Source of the DNA: Nocardia farcinica
GTDB lineage: Bacteria > Actinomycetota > Actinomycetes > Mycobacteriales > Mycobacteriaceae
Reading direction: 5' to 3'
DNA: 64,000 nucleotides
Assembly (NCBI RefSeq): GCF_001182745.1
Contig: NZ_LN868938.1
Coordinates: 496,001 to 560,000 of the forward strand
Numbering within the stretch: the first letter of the stretch is position 1; every line of letters begins with the position of its first letter. The notes under the pieces are model-generated. The model made no database searches. It was not told where the DNA came from and worked only from the letters and a program-made list of their open reading frames with translations. This document shows positions 49,951 through 58,151 of this stretch, in pieces. A program made the translations under genes and the position numbers.

Positions 49951-51132
49951 TCAGTGCCCGGTGCCGGCCCCGGTGTGGTCGCCTTCGAGGGCGGCGGCGA
50001 TCCGGTCGAGCAGCGCCTCCAGGCGCGCTTCGACTCCGGCGCCGTTGCGGCAGGAGACGGTGATCTCCAGCCCGGCCGGGGTCTCCAGGATGCCGAACAG
50101 CAGCGGCATGATCCCGCTGTGCTGGGGGAGAATCCGCATCGTGGTCGGCGTGAAGCCGGGTGCGGTGAGCGCGGCGAGGTCGACGGTGCCCATGTGGGAG
50201 ACCGTGGCCGACACCAGGTTCCGTCCGGTGCGGGCACCGAGCAGGTTGCCCGCCCGCAGGGCGCCACGCACCACCGCCGGTGGGAAGGCGGTGAGCCCGC
50301 CGTTGTCCATCTCGGCCAGCTCGCGGCGGGCGGCCAGCCCGGCCCGCATGGCCGCGCTCACCCGCTGCCCGCCGTCACCCGGCGCGACGTCGACGAACAG
50401 TGGCAGGGCGAGGTTGGCGGTGGAGCGCAGCCGCGGATCGTGTCTGCGCAGATCGACCGGGATCATGATCCGCGACGGCCTGCCCGCGGCGTCGGCGAGC
50501 GCGGCGGCGATCCGCGCGACCACGCCCTTGCCGCCCGCGGCGACGGTCCGGTGCCGCAGCAGCGCGCGGCGCGCCGGGTCCTGGCGTCCGTGACCCGCGG
50601 CGCTGCGATGCACGGGCAGCAGCCGGGTGGGCGTGCCCTGCGCGCCGAGCCGGGCGACGAGGTCGGCGTCCGCGACCGGGTCGGGCGCGCCGAGCGGGTC
50701 CTCGCCGCGCAACGCCCGGAAGACGTCGTCGACCCACAGTCGCGCGCCCATCCCGTCCATCACCCCGTGGAACACGCGGAACACCACGGTCACCGGATCG
50801 GCGGTGAGCAGCAGAACCTCGCAGGTGCGGTCGGCGGTGGGTTCGATCGGGCTGCCGAGGACCGGATCGGCCTCGAGTTCCGGGTAGGTGAGCGTGTGCT
50901 CGGCGACCACGCGCACCCGCGCCGCCACGCCGCTGTCGATCCAGTGCGCGCCGTCGCGTACCAGGCGCGCACCGGGATTCGCGGCCGAGGCGAGGTCGAC
51001 GGCCCGCTGCAGCCGCGCCGGGTCGATCGCGCCGCTGCCGTGCACAACCAGGTGCATCAGGAACGGCGGCGCCACCTCCCTGGCCGCGAGGTAGAGACGT
51101 TCGGTGGGCGTGATGCGACGGCGGTAGGTCAA
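49951..51132 (-). CDS. HxxxD acyltransferase (condensation-domain superfamily)
   Basis: A 393-residue protein with the active-site motif HGVMDG (about residue 118, HxxxD) in FRVFHGVMDGMGARLWVDDV and a C-terminal GTVDLAALTAPGFTPTTMRILP region. This is the two-lobed fold of NRPS condensation domains, PapA-type acyltransferases and wax ester synthases, joining an acyl-CoA or carrier-bound acyl group to an alcohol or amine. It ends the beta-lactone operon, 16 bases after the OleD-like gene. I infer that it acylates a hydroxyl of the product or transfers the lactone-derived acyl chain; neither is established for known nocardiolactone clusters to my knowledge. Confidence 0.75.
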   Translation of the reverse strand: MTYRRRITPTERLYLAAREVAPPFLMHLVVHGSGAIDPARLQRAVDLASAANPGARLVRDGAHWIDSGVAARVRVVAEHTLTYPELEADPVLGSPIEPTADRTCEVLLLTADPVTVVFRVFHGVMDGMGARLWVDDVFRALRGEDPLGAPDPVADADLVARLGAQGTPTRLLPVHRSAAGHGRQDPARRALLRHRTVAAGGKGVVARIAAALADAAGRPSRIMIPVDLRRHDPRLRSTANLALPLFVDVAPGDGGQRVSAAMRAGLAARRELAEMDNGGLTAFPPAVVRGALRAGNLLGARTGRNLVSATVSHMGTVDLAALTAPGFTPTTMRILPQHSGIMPLLFGILETPAGLEITVSCRNGAGVEARLEALLDRIAAALEGDHTGAGTGH

Positions 51133-51148
51133 GCTCGGCTCCGGATGC

Positions 51149-52192
51149 TCAGCGGACGTGGCGGGTGACGGCCTCGACGCCGCCTTCGGCGGCCAGCCAG
51201 TCGAGGAACGCGGTCAAGCCGGTGTCCCGGTCGACGATCGGCCGGTAGCCGAGGTCGCGGGCGGCGGCCGAGGTGTCGTAGGTGGCCGAACGGGTCATCA
51301 GCGCGACGACATAGCGCGACAGCGGCGGCGACCAGCGTGCGGCGATCGGCGGGATCCGCCACAGCGCCTCGATCACCGTCACCGCCGCGCGCAGCACCCG
51401 CGGGTCCGGGCGGCGGGTGGGTGGCCGGTAGCCCAGCCGTTCGGCCACCTCGGCGAGGAACCGCCACACGTTCGTCCGCTCCGCATCGGCCACGAAATAG
51501 GCTCTGCCGCCGACGGTGTCGGCGGTCATCGCCTTGACGCAGGCGTCGACGATGTTGTCCACGTGGCACAGCGAGGCGTAGACGTCGCGGCCGCCGGAGA
51601 GGTCGGGCAGGCGTCCCTGGGCGGTACGAGTCAGCAGGCGCACGATCGGCCCGGACCGGTCACCCGCACCCCAGATCGCCCGTGGCCGCAGCGCGCAGGT
51701 GGTGAAGCCGGGCGCGTTCGCGGCCAGCACCAGGCGTTCGGCGGCGGCCTTGGTCGCGCAATAGTGGTTGAGGTAGCGGCGGGGGTAGGGCACCGATTCG
51801 TCGATGTCGAGCTGGTCGCCGCCGTCGCGATCCATCAGGGCGCTCGGGCTGGAGACGAAGACGAACCGTGTCACGCCCGCCGCGCGGGCCGCGGCGAGCA
51901 GGGCCTCGGTGCCGTGCACGTTCTCCCGCTCGAATTGCGCGCGGGTGCCGCGTTCGTCCACCCGCGCCGCGCTGTGCACGACGACCTCGGCGCCCACCAC
52001 CGCCGCCGCGAGTGAGGCCGGGTCGGTGAGATCGCCACGGGCCACCCGCACCCGGGCCAGCGCGTCACCGAGGCCGCCGAGATCGCTGGCGGGGCGGGCC
52101 AGCACCGTCACCTCGTGGGCCCCGGACCGCACCAGCCTGCGCACCAGCGCACCGCCGAGGAAGCCCGACGCACCGGTCACGAGCACCTTCAT
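51149..52192 (-). CDS. OleD/NltD-like NADPH-dependent 2-alkyl-3-ketoalkanoic acid reductase
   Basis: A 347-residue extended-SDR protein. The cofactor motif is GASGFLGG (7-14), the catalytic pair lies in YCATKAAAERL, and RPRAIWGAGDRSGPIVRLL and YASLCHVDNIVDACVKAM are typical of the 3-beta-HSD/OleD group. In olefin and beta-lactone pathways OleD reduces the 2-alkyl-3-keto acid made by OleA to the beta-hydroxy acid that OleC cyclises. The stop of the upstream membrane-protein gene overlaps its ATG. The adjacency to OleC- and OleA-like genes makes this assignment much stronger than the sequence alone would. Confidence 0.82.
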   Translation of the reverse strand: MKVLVTGASGFLGGALVRRLVRSGAHEVTVLARPASDLGGLGDALARVRVARGDLTDPASLAAAVVGAEVVVHSAARVDERGTRAQFERENVHGTEALLAAARAAGVTRFVFVSSPSALMDRDGGDQLDIDESVPYPRRYLNHYCATKAAAERLVLAANAPGFTTCALRPRAIWGAGDRSGPIVRLLTRTAQGRLPDLSGGRDVYASLCHVDNIVDACVKAMTADTVGGRAYFVADAERTNVWRFLAEVAERLGYRPPTRRPDPRVLRAAVTVIEALWRIPPIAARWSPPLSRYVVALMTRSATYDTSAAARDLGYRPIVDRDTGLTAFLDWLAAEGGVEAVTRHVR

Positions 52193-52473
52193 CGTGGCAC
52201 CTCCCGCGCGCCGGGCGCGGTGCGCCACCAGGTGAGACCGAAGATCTGGGTGAGCACCGCCGTCCGCCACGCGGGACGACCGGACTCCGCGGCCGCCCGC
52301 AGTGCCGCCGGAATCTGGGCGGCGTGCACGACCACACTGAGGAACGCATCGATCCACCACAGCGTCCGCAGGATGGGGTCGCGTGGTGCGTGGCCCGAGC
52401 GGGCCAGGACCAACCCGGCGACCAGGTAGAGCCACCCGATCAGCGGAATCGACCGCAGGACGGCAACTCTCAT
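52189..52473 (-). CDS. Small membrane protein in the beta-lactone operon
   Basis: A 94-residue protein with about three hydrophobic segments (LRSIPLIGWLYLVAGLVLA, TLWWIDAFLSVVVHAAQIPAAL, AVLTQIFGLTWW). It is not a family I know. Its ATG overlaps the stop of the OleC-like gene and its TGA overlaps the OleD-like ATG, both as ATGA, so it is made in step with the biosynthetic enzymes. It could be a membrane anchor for the Ole assembly or take part in handling the lipophilic product; this is inference from position only. Confidence 0.7.
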   Translation of the reverse strand: MRVAVLRSIPLIGWLYLVAGLVLARSGHAPRDPILRTLWWIDAFLSVVVHAAQIPAALRAAAESGRPAWRTAVLTQIFGLTWWRTAPGAREVPR

Positions 52474-54170
52474 CGCCGGATCACCTCCCGCAGGCCAGCG
52501 GGTCCGGCGGTGGACCGCCCGGCGGCCCAACGGGCGAGCTGCTCGCGACCGATCTTGGCGTTGTGCCGGATGTCGACCGGGAACCCCGGGTGGAACAGGA
52601 AGTCGTCGATCGATTCGGTGAGCGCGAACTCGGCCCCTCGGGTGCGCAGCCGTAGTTCGACGGCGAGCCGGTCGGCGCCCGGCTCGGTCTCCACACACAG
52701 CACCGGGCGTTGTGCGCCGGGCGCTCCGACGCCGACCAGAGCGGTCCGGGCAACGCCCGGCACCGCGTTGAACACCTGCTCGACCTGTACCGTGCACAGC
52801 GTCCCGGCGGCGGTCCGCACCCGCTGACTCTTGCGCCCGCAGAACCAGATCCGGCCCTGCTCGTCGAGGCGGCCGAGGTCACCGGTGCGGTGCCACACCC
52901 GCCCGTCGTCGGTGATCTTGCCGACGCGGTCGGCCTCGGCGGGCCAGTGATACCCGGTGCTGACATGTGCTCCGCTTACCACGATCTCGCCGATTCCGTC
53001 GGTGTCGGCCAGCCGGGGAGCCAGCGCCTCGGCCTCGGCCCACGTGGGGATCGGCTCGTCGGTGACGGCGACGATCCGCACCTGCACGCCGGGGGAGGGC
53101 CGCCCCAGACAGGTGCCCTCGCCGCGGTGCGCCCGGATCACCAAGCCGCCCAGCAATTCCCGCGATTCGACGGTGGAGATCGGCAGCGCTTCGGTGGCGC
53201 CGTACCCGGCGTAGACGAGCACGTCCTCGGCCAGCACGTCGCGCAGCCCGGCGATGCACCAGGCGGGCACCGGGGCGCCGCCGGAGTAGACGCTGCGCAG
53301 GGTCGGCAACGCGGCCGGGTGCGCGCGCAGATGCCGCAGCAGCGGGACGAGGACGGCGGGGGAGGCGAACATGGTGCGGACGCCGAAGCGGGTGATTGCG
53401 TCGACCACGTGCGCGGGGTCGGTCGAGCCGACCCGGCTCGGGATCAGCGGCGGCAGCACGCAGCGCGCGCCGAGCAGCAGATCGAGGACGCCGACCAGTG
53501 GCAGTGTGACCAGGGAGGTGTCCGGCGGGACGTGGTCGCGCTCGGCATCGACCGCGGCGAGCATGGCGGTCAGGTTGCCGTGCGTCAACCGCACCGCCTT
53601 CGCCGGGCCGGTGCTGCCGGTGGTGAACGCGATCAACAGCGGCTCGTCCGGGTCGGCGGCCGCACCTTCGAGCACGCCCGCGCCCGTCGGTGCCCGGCCG
53701 AACTCGGCCAGCCGGAATCCGCCCCAGCACCAGCGCCTGCCCACGGTCACCACGGTCCGCACCCCAGCGAAGTTGCGGCGGAACAGCACTCGCAGTACCT
53801 GTGCCCGGGGTATACCGATGAAAGCCGCCGCGTCCACCGCGCGCAGGCACCGCAGCATCCTGCGGATGCCCATGCCCGGGTCGATCACCACCGGTACGGC
53901 GCCGATCTTGAACAGTCCCAGCAGGATCGCGTAGAGCTCGGGGCCGGGCAACACCAGGACGATGGTTCTCGTGCCGGTATCGACGCCCGCGTCGAGCAGG
54001 CGACGCGCGATCGCCTCCGACCAGTCGTCCAGTTCCCGCCGGGTCAGCGTGCGGTACCGGGGCAGTCCGTCCCCGCCGATACCGTCCGGGTGGATCACCG
54101 CCGCCCGGTCCGGGTCCGCGCGGGCGAACTCGCGGAACCGCTCGACCGGCGCCCACCACCGCACCGTCAC
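52470..54170 (-). CDS. OleC/NltC-like beta-lactone synthetase
   Basis: A 566-residue AMP-forming ligase-superfamily enzyme. Seen: the P-loop AFTTGSTGPAKAV, the motif YGATEALPIS characteristic of OleC, RTGDLGRLDEQGRIWFCGRKSQR and the C-terminal lysine in HNAKIGREQL. Unlike acyl-CoA ligases, OleC adenylates a 2-alkyl-3-hydroxy acid and closes it to a beta-lactone. No OleB-type haloalkane-dehalogenase-like decarboxylase is present in the operon, so the product should stay a beta-lactone, as in nocardiolactone. Overlaps of four bases link it to both neighbours. Confidence 0.87.
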   Translation of the reverse strand: MTVRWWAPVERFREFARADPDRAAVIHPDGIGGDGLPRYRTLTRRELDDWSEAIARRLLDAGVDTGTRTIVLVLPGPELYAILLGLFKIGAVPVVIDPGMGIRRMLRCLRAVDAAAFIGIPRAQVLRVLFRRNFAGVRTVVTVGRRWCWGGFRLAEFGRAPTGAGVLEGAAADPDEPLLIAFTTGSTGPAKAVRLTHGNLTAMLAAVDAERDHVPPDTSLVTLPLVGVLDLLLGARCVLPPLIPSRVGSTDPAHVVDAITRFGVRTMFASPAVLVPLLRHLRAHPAALPTLRSVYSGGAPVPAWCIAGLRDVLAEDVLVYAGYGATEALPISTVESRELLGGLVIRAHRGEGTCLGRPSPGVQVRIVAVTDEPIPTWAEAEALAPRLADTDGIGEIVVSGAHVSTGYHWPAEADRVGKITDDGRVWHRTGDLGRLDEQGRIWFCGRKSQRVRTAAGTLCTVQVEQVFNAVPGVARTALVGVGAPGAQRPVLCVETEPGADRLAVELRLRTRGAEFALTESIDDFLFHPGFPVDIRHNAKIGREQLARWAAGRSTAGPAGLREVIRR

Positions 54171-55075
54171 GGCCGCGCCCCCACGAGGGCGGGCAGCCGG
54201 TAGCGCACGGCACTCGCCGCGGGGCCCGCGCCGGCGGCCACGAACAGCACCGAGGTGTAGTCCGCCAGTGTCTGTTCCCGCACCGCGCGGTCGTAGGCCA
54301 GCGGCAGCGCGGCGGTGTGCGGGTCGCCGTCGGTGAGGTCGGGCAGCCGCACCGCGTCGGCGGGCAGGCCGAGCGCCTCGGCCAGGCGCAGCGGGAACCG
54401 CGGGCCGGGGGTGGATGCGATGAGCGCGGTGGTGGCCGGATCGTCCGAATCGTCGAGCGCCGCGCGGGCCGCGGCGAGCGCCACCGGCAGCAGCCGGTCC
54501 TCGAAGTCGGCGTCCCGCTCGACGGTCATCACCCCGCGTCCGGCTGTCCCCATCGTGGCCGTGTCCACGTAGGCCCGGGTGCCGGGATCGCCGGGCGCGG
54601 CGGCGGTGTGCACGCGGCCGAACCCGTCGGGCTCGTCGGTCCGCTCGAGCAATATCGCCACACTCGCCGTCGCATAGGGGAATGCGTCGTCGGCGACCGC
54701 GCGGGTCAGCGACGGGTGGGTGTCGCCCGCGACGATCAGCACATGCTCGACGCCGCCGGCGCCCAGGACGGCACTCGCGACGCCGATCGCGTCGACCACC
54801 CCGGCCGCGCCGTTCATCAGGTCGAAGGAGAACGTCGTCGGATCGCCCTTGTCGTACTCGAGGCCGAGGCCCGCCGCCTGCTGGATCAGCGCGGCCACCG
54901 CGGGCTCCACGGTGTTGGAGTCACGGAAGACGCCGGTGTTGATCAGCACGCCGATCTGTTCGGGCCGCACCCCGCCCCGCTGCATCGCCTGTCGCGCCGC
55001 CCGGCCGCCGTGGGTGACCACGCTGTGGGTCTCTCCCGAGCGGCTCACGCCGGTGGATGTGATTCGCACGCCCAT
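54167..55075 (-). CDS. Thiolase-fold protein without catalytic Cys (NltB/OleA-like partner)
   Basis: A 302-residue FabH/OleA-fold protein. Where active homologues have NAC(A/L)G it reads FDLMNGAAGVVDAI, so the nucleophile Cys is Ala90. The usual His and Asn segments are also altered (GDPHTAALPL in place of the GN turn). It keeps FRDSNTVEPAVA, matching the OleA segment that supplies the interface glutamate (Glu58). It is shorter than typical (about 340) at the N-terminus. It follows an intact OleA-like gene by nine bases and overlaps the OleC-like gene. I infer a heterodimer in which this chain supports and the other catalyses. Confidence 0.8.
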   Translation of the reverse strand: MGVRITSTGVSRSGETHSVVTHGGRAARQAMQRGGVRPEQIGVLINTGVFRDSNTVEPAVAALIQQAAGLGLEYDKGDPTTFSFDLMNGAAGVVDAIGVASAVLGAGGVEHVLIVAGDTHPSLTRAVADDAFPYATASVAILLERTDEPDGFGRVHTAAAPGDPGTRAYVDTATMGTAGRGVMTVERDADFEDRLLPVALAAARAALDDSDDPATTALIASTPGPRFPLRLAEALGLPADAVRLPDLTDGDPHTAALPLAYDRAVREQTLADYTSVLFVAAGAGPAASAVRYRLPALVGARP

Positions 55076-55084
55076 GTCGATACC

Positions 55085-56134
55085 TCAGACCTTCAGGGAG
55101 GAGACGGTGGTGGACAGGAAACCGGTCACGATGCCCGAGGCGGCGGGCACCATCAGCAGCTTCGACCCCGCGGGGATGCGCTGCGCGCCGAGCTGGTCGT
55201 GCAGCACGAGGAAGTGCGAGGTGGTGGAGGTGTTGCCGTACTTGTCGATGACGTTGAGGTCGGGCGGCATCGGTGCGCCGAACTCGCGCGCCGCGAGCGC
55301 GTTCATGTGCGGCACAGCCGCGGCGCCGAACTGGTGGTGGATGACGAAATCGAAGCCCTCGTCGGCGAAGTCGCGACCGTGCCGTTCGAGGTAGCCGGCC
55401 TGGCTGTGCGGCCACAGCAGGAACCTGGCCTCGTTGTGCATCCGCCGGTTGTCGGTGTAGAGCGCCACGCCCTGGGTGCGGCCGCTGGGCATGCCCAGGC
55501 ACAGGTGCGCGTGGTCGGCGGCGGTCAGCAGCTCGATGTAGTGGATGCGGTCGGCGTCGTCGACCGATTCGTCCAGCACCACCGCGCACCCGGAGTCGCC
55601 CACCGACAGCGAGGCGAACTGCAGATCGTAGGTGTCGGAGATCTCCTCGACGGCGGTCTCGGCGATCGGGGTGATCGCCTCCCCGCTGACCACCATGCCG
55701 GTGCGGGCGGCACCGGTGCGGATCATCCGGTCGAGAATGTAGGTGCCGGTGAGCATTCCGGCGCACGCGTTGGACACGTCGAAGGTCATCGCCGTGTGGG
55801 CGCCGATCTCCTTCGCGATCATGGACGCGAAGGAGGGTTCCATGTACATCCGCGTGCCGTGCCTGCTGCGTGTGATGGAGCTGGAGACGATCACATCGAG
55901 TTCGCCAGGGGCATAACGGGATCGGGACAGACAGTCCTCGGCGGCGCGCAGTGCGAGGGTGAACGAGTCCTCGGGCGCGGCCGGGTTCGTGTCGCGCATC
56001 CGGCGCTCCCGCACGCCGGTGATCCGTTCGAGATCGAACGCGGGCGGTTGCCGCAACCGCGAGATCAGCTCCTGTGTCGAGACGACCGTCGAGGGAAGGT
56101 ACGCGCCGAGGGATTCGAAGCGGGAATGCGACAC
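55085..56134 (-). CDS. OleA/NltA-like acyl condensing enzyme
   Basis: A 349-residue thiolase-superfamily enzyme that would condense two fatty acyl-CoAs head to head into a 2-alkyl-3-keto acid. The catalytic Cys124 lies in FDVSNACAGMLTG, the histidine in DFVIHHQFGAAAV and the asparagine in DKYGNTSTTSHF. MYMEPSFASMI resembles the OleA interface-glutamate segment. I chose the GTG at 56134, because CAGGAG stands six bases before it; the ATG at 56140 would abut the ribosome-binding site. It is the first gene of the leftward beta-lactone operon. A FabH-like role in fatty-acid initiation is the main alternative, but the operon argues against it. Confidence 0.82.
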   Translation of the reverse strand: MSHSRFESLGAYLPSTVVSTQELISRLRQPPAFDLERITGVRERRMRDTNPAAPEDSFTLALRAAEDCLSRSRYAPGELDVIVSSSITRSRHGTRMYMEPSFASMIAKEIGAHTAMTFDVSNACAGMLTGTYILDRMIRTGAARTGMVVSGEAITPIAETAVEEISDTYDLQFASLSVGDSGCAVVLDESVDDADRIHYIELLTAADHAHLCLGMPSGRTQGVALYTDNRRMHNEARFLLWPHSQAGYLERHGRDFADEGFDFVIHHQFGAAAVPHMNALAAREFGAPMPPDLNVIDKYGNTSTTSHFLVLHDQLGAQRIPAGSKLLMVPAASGIVTGFLSTTVSSLKV

Positions 56135-56470
56135 GGGCATCTCCTGGAAATCGCCGAGGACTGTCGGTGGCGGATCGACGCTGATCGCGCAGCGGACATT
56201 ACCGGAGAGTAACTAGTCTGGGCGCCAGTGTGATTCGCGTGCGTGGCCGCGCTGGGGCGGGGGAGACCGGACGGTGTCGGCTCGGTTCACAGGTCGGTGA
56301 CCGATCGGCTATGACCGCTCACAGTCGGCTACCGCACGGGAACAACCCTGCGCCCGACGGTGATTCGCCTCGCCTCTCGCGACCGACCGGCCGCCTGCCC
56401 GCCCGGCGGTGGCGATCGGCGGGCTACTCGCACCGGGACGACTGCCGGGGGCCGTGGATTGTGACTGACT
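56135..56470. other. Promoter region between the beta-lactone operon and the TetR gene
   Basis: No gene seen. TTACCGGAGAGTAA at 56199-56212 has TTAC/GTAA arms over a 6-base spacer, 65 bases upstream of the OleA-like start, in the only A/T-richer patch (ACATTACC to AACTAGT). It may be the operon promoter or an operator. The rest is GC-rich with no recognisable signal. Confidence 0.4.
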
Positions 56471-57163
56471 TCACTGCCGGGGAGAGCGGGAATCCGCTTG
56501 TGCGGCAGCCTCGTCGGCGGAACGGACGAGCGAGAGGTTCGTCAAGGCGCGCACGGCGTGCCGGTCGAAGCGCTCGCGCGGTACTTCGAACGTGCCGTCC
56601 AGCCACGGCCGGTAGAGGTAGGCCAGCGCGCCGAAGATGGCATTGGCGTTGAGCATGCTGTCGAGATGGTCCGGCGGGGGCATGCGCTGGTCGCCGCCAC
56701 CGATGGTGATCGCGATGGGTGTGGTGAACAGGGCGATGAGCTCGTCGCCGCGTTTGCTCAGTACCGGGGTCGCCTGCGATTCGACGAACATGATCCGCCC
56801 GCGCCTGCGGTCCTCGAGCAGGAAGTCGGTGAACGTCGCCACCACGTGCTCGAACATGGCGTCGCGTTCGAGCGGCGCTTCGGTCAGTGCCTCGAGGAGG
56901 CGGTCCCGCGCGGCGACCACCACGGTCTCGAGCACCGTGGTGAGCAGCGCGTCGAGGTTCGGGAAGTTCTCGTAGAAGTACCGCTCGGTGAGCCCGGCCT
57001 GCCGGCACACCCCGCGCATCGACACCTCCGAGGCGCCGACGGTGGCCATCAGTTCGGTGGCCGCCTCGATCAGCTGTGCCCGGCGCGCGGCGATCCGGTC
57101 GGCCGGGGCCAGGCCCCGCCACGTGCGCATGCCCGCGAAAGCTCCCTCGGAATCGGCGACCAT
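56471..57163 (-). CDS. TetR-family regulator
   Basis: A 230-residue TetR protein. The N-terminal HTH is RIAARRAQLIEAATELMATV, then GVCRQAGLTERYFYENFPNLDALL (about 23-72), followed by a helical ligand-binding domain (MFEHVVATFTDFLLEDRRRG). It is divergent from the PF10118-reductase-BVMO-SDR operon and the intergenic region carries two overlapping inverted repeats over TTGACA boxes, so repression of that operon is likely. It also lies 336 bases downstream of the beta-lactone operon's start and could influence it. The ligand is unknown; a fatty acid or hydrophobic ketone would fit the context. Confidence 0.88.
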   Translation of the reverse strand: MVADSEGAFAGMRTWRGLAPADRIAARRAQLIEAATELMATVGASEVSMRGVCRQAGLTERYFYENFPNLDALLTTVLETVVVAARDRLLEALTEAPLERDAMFEHVVATFTDFLLEDRRRGRIMFVESQATPVLSKRGDELIALFTTPIAITIGGGDQRMPPPDHLDSMLNANAIFGALAYLYRPWLDGTFEVPRERFDRHAVRALTNLSLVRSADEAAAQADSRSPRQ

Positions 57164-57188
57164 GCCTCGATCCTCTCACACCGAAAAG

Positions 57189-57223
57189 TTGACATCACCT
57201 GATGTTGACATTGACTGATGTCA
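57189..57223. promoter_or_regulatory. TetR operator overlapping the oxidation-operon promoter
   Basis: ACATCA-CC-TGATGT (57192-57205) and TGACAT-TGACTG-ATGTCA (57206-57223) are adjacent perfect inverted repeats sharing the half site TGATGT. TTGACA occurs at 57189 and 57205, and TATCGT follows the second after 18 bases. Binding by the divergent TetR protein would block transcription in both directions. Confidence 0.7.
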
Positions 57224-57275
57224 GCAAATATCGTCTAGTTCTCCGGTTTCAACGACGAGACGTGAGGACAGTCCG

Positions 57276-58151
57276 ATGGGTACTGCCGCGTATACCGAGC
57301 AGGCGCATGCGATCCACCCCCGCGATGTCGCCTTCGACTTCTCCACCGTGCCGATGCACTACATCCCCGGCGAGGTGATGGCCACCCACATCATCAACGT
57401 GATGCATCTGGTGCTGCCCGAAGGGGAACGGGCGATGGCCGCCGCCCTGGCCGAGGCCTTGCCGCTGATCTCCGACGAACGGCTGGCCGAGGAGGTGCGT
57501 GGCTTCATCGGCCAGGAGGCCATGCACGCCAGCTCCCATGAAGAGGCACGCCGGCAGCTCGAGCGGCTCGGCCTCGAGGTCGGGCCGATGGTCGAGCTGG
57601 TCGCCTGGCTGGTCGACCGCGTGCTCGGCGACCACGGACTCACCGGCAAGGCGGCGCACGCCTGGCTGTGCGAACGGCTGGCGCTGTTCGCGGGCATGGA
57701 GCACTACACGGCCGTGATCGGGGAATGGCTGCTCACCAACGACGTGCTCGAGGACAAGGGCATGCACCCGGCCATGCTGGATCTGATCCGCTGGCACGGC
57801 GCCGAGGAAGTGGAGCATCGCAGCGTGGTCTACGACGCCTACATGCACGTCGACGGCAGCTACGCCCGCAAGGCGCGGCAGGCGCTGATCGCGAGCATGG
57901 GCCTGCTGGTGCTGTTCATCGCCTCCGGCGGCTACCTGTTCGCCAAGGATCCCTCGCCGCGCAAGGGCCGCTGGTGGCCGCTGCAGCTGGCGAGCGCGTC
58001 CCTGCGCGGCGTGGTGCCCAGCTTCACCACCTTCTTCACCGAGATTCCGCGCTACCTGCGCCCGGGCTTCCATCCCTCCCAGCTCGGCCCGATGGACAAC
58101 GCGCTGCGCTACCTGGCCACCTCGCCCGCCGCCCGCGGCGGACAGTCATGA
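57276..58151 (+). CDS. PF10118-type 'metal-dependent hydrolase', ferritin-like di-iron signature
   Basis: A 291-residue mostly helical protein of the family annotated as predicted metal-dependent hydrolase (PF10118). I see two ExxH motifs, Glu81-His84 in FIGQEAMHASSH and Glu178-His181 in HGAEEVEHRSVVYD, with further glutamates at about 51 and 142. That is the ligand pattern of ferritin-like di-iron carboxylate oxygenases. A hydrophobic segment (ALIASMGLLVLFIASGGYLF, 203-222) suggests membrane association. It is first in a coupled operon with a flavin/[2Fe-2S] reductase, which could supply electrons. An oxygenase on an alkyl or sterol-like substrate is my inference. Confidence 0.75.
   Translation: MGTAAYTEQAHAIHPRDVAFDFSTVPMHYIPGEVMATHIINVMHLVLPEGERAMAAALAEALPLISDERLAEEVRGFIGQEAMHASSHEEARRQLERLGLEVGPMVELVAWLVDRVLGDHGLTGKAAHAWLCERLALFAGMEHYTAVIGEWLLTNDVLEDKGMHPAMLDLIRWHGAEEVEHRSVVYDAYMHVDGSYARKARQALIASMGLLVLFIASGGYLFAKDPSPRKGRWWPLQLASASLRGVVPSFTTFFTEIPRYLRPGFHPSQLGPMDNALRYLATSPAARGGQS

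Noticed and set aside
52470..54170. Reading the OleC-like gene as a fatty acyl-CoA or acyl-AMP ligase
   Set aside because: YGATEALPIS and the flanking OleA/OleD-like genes fit beta-lactone synthetase better than CoA ligation.
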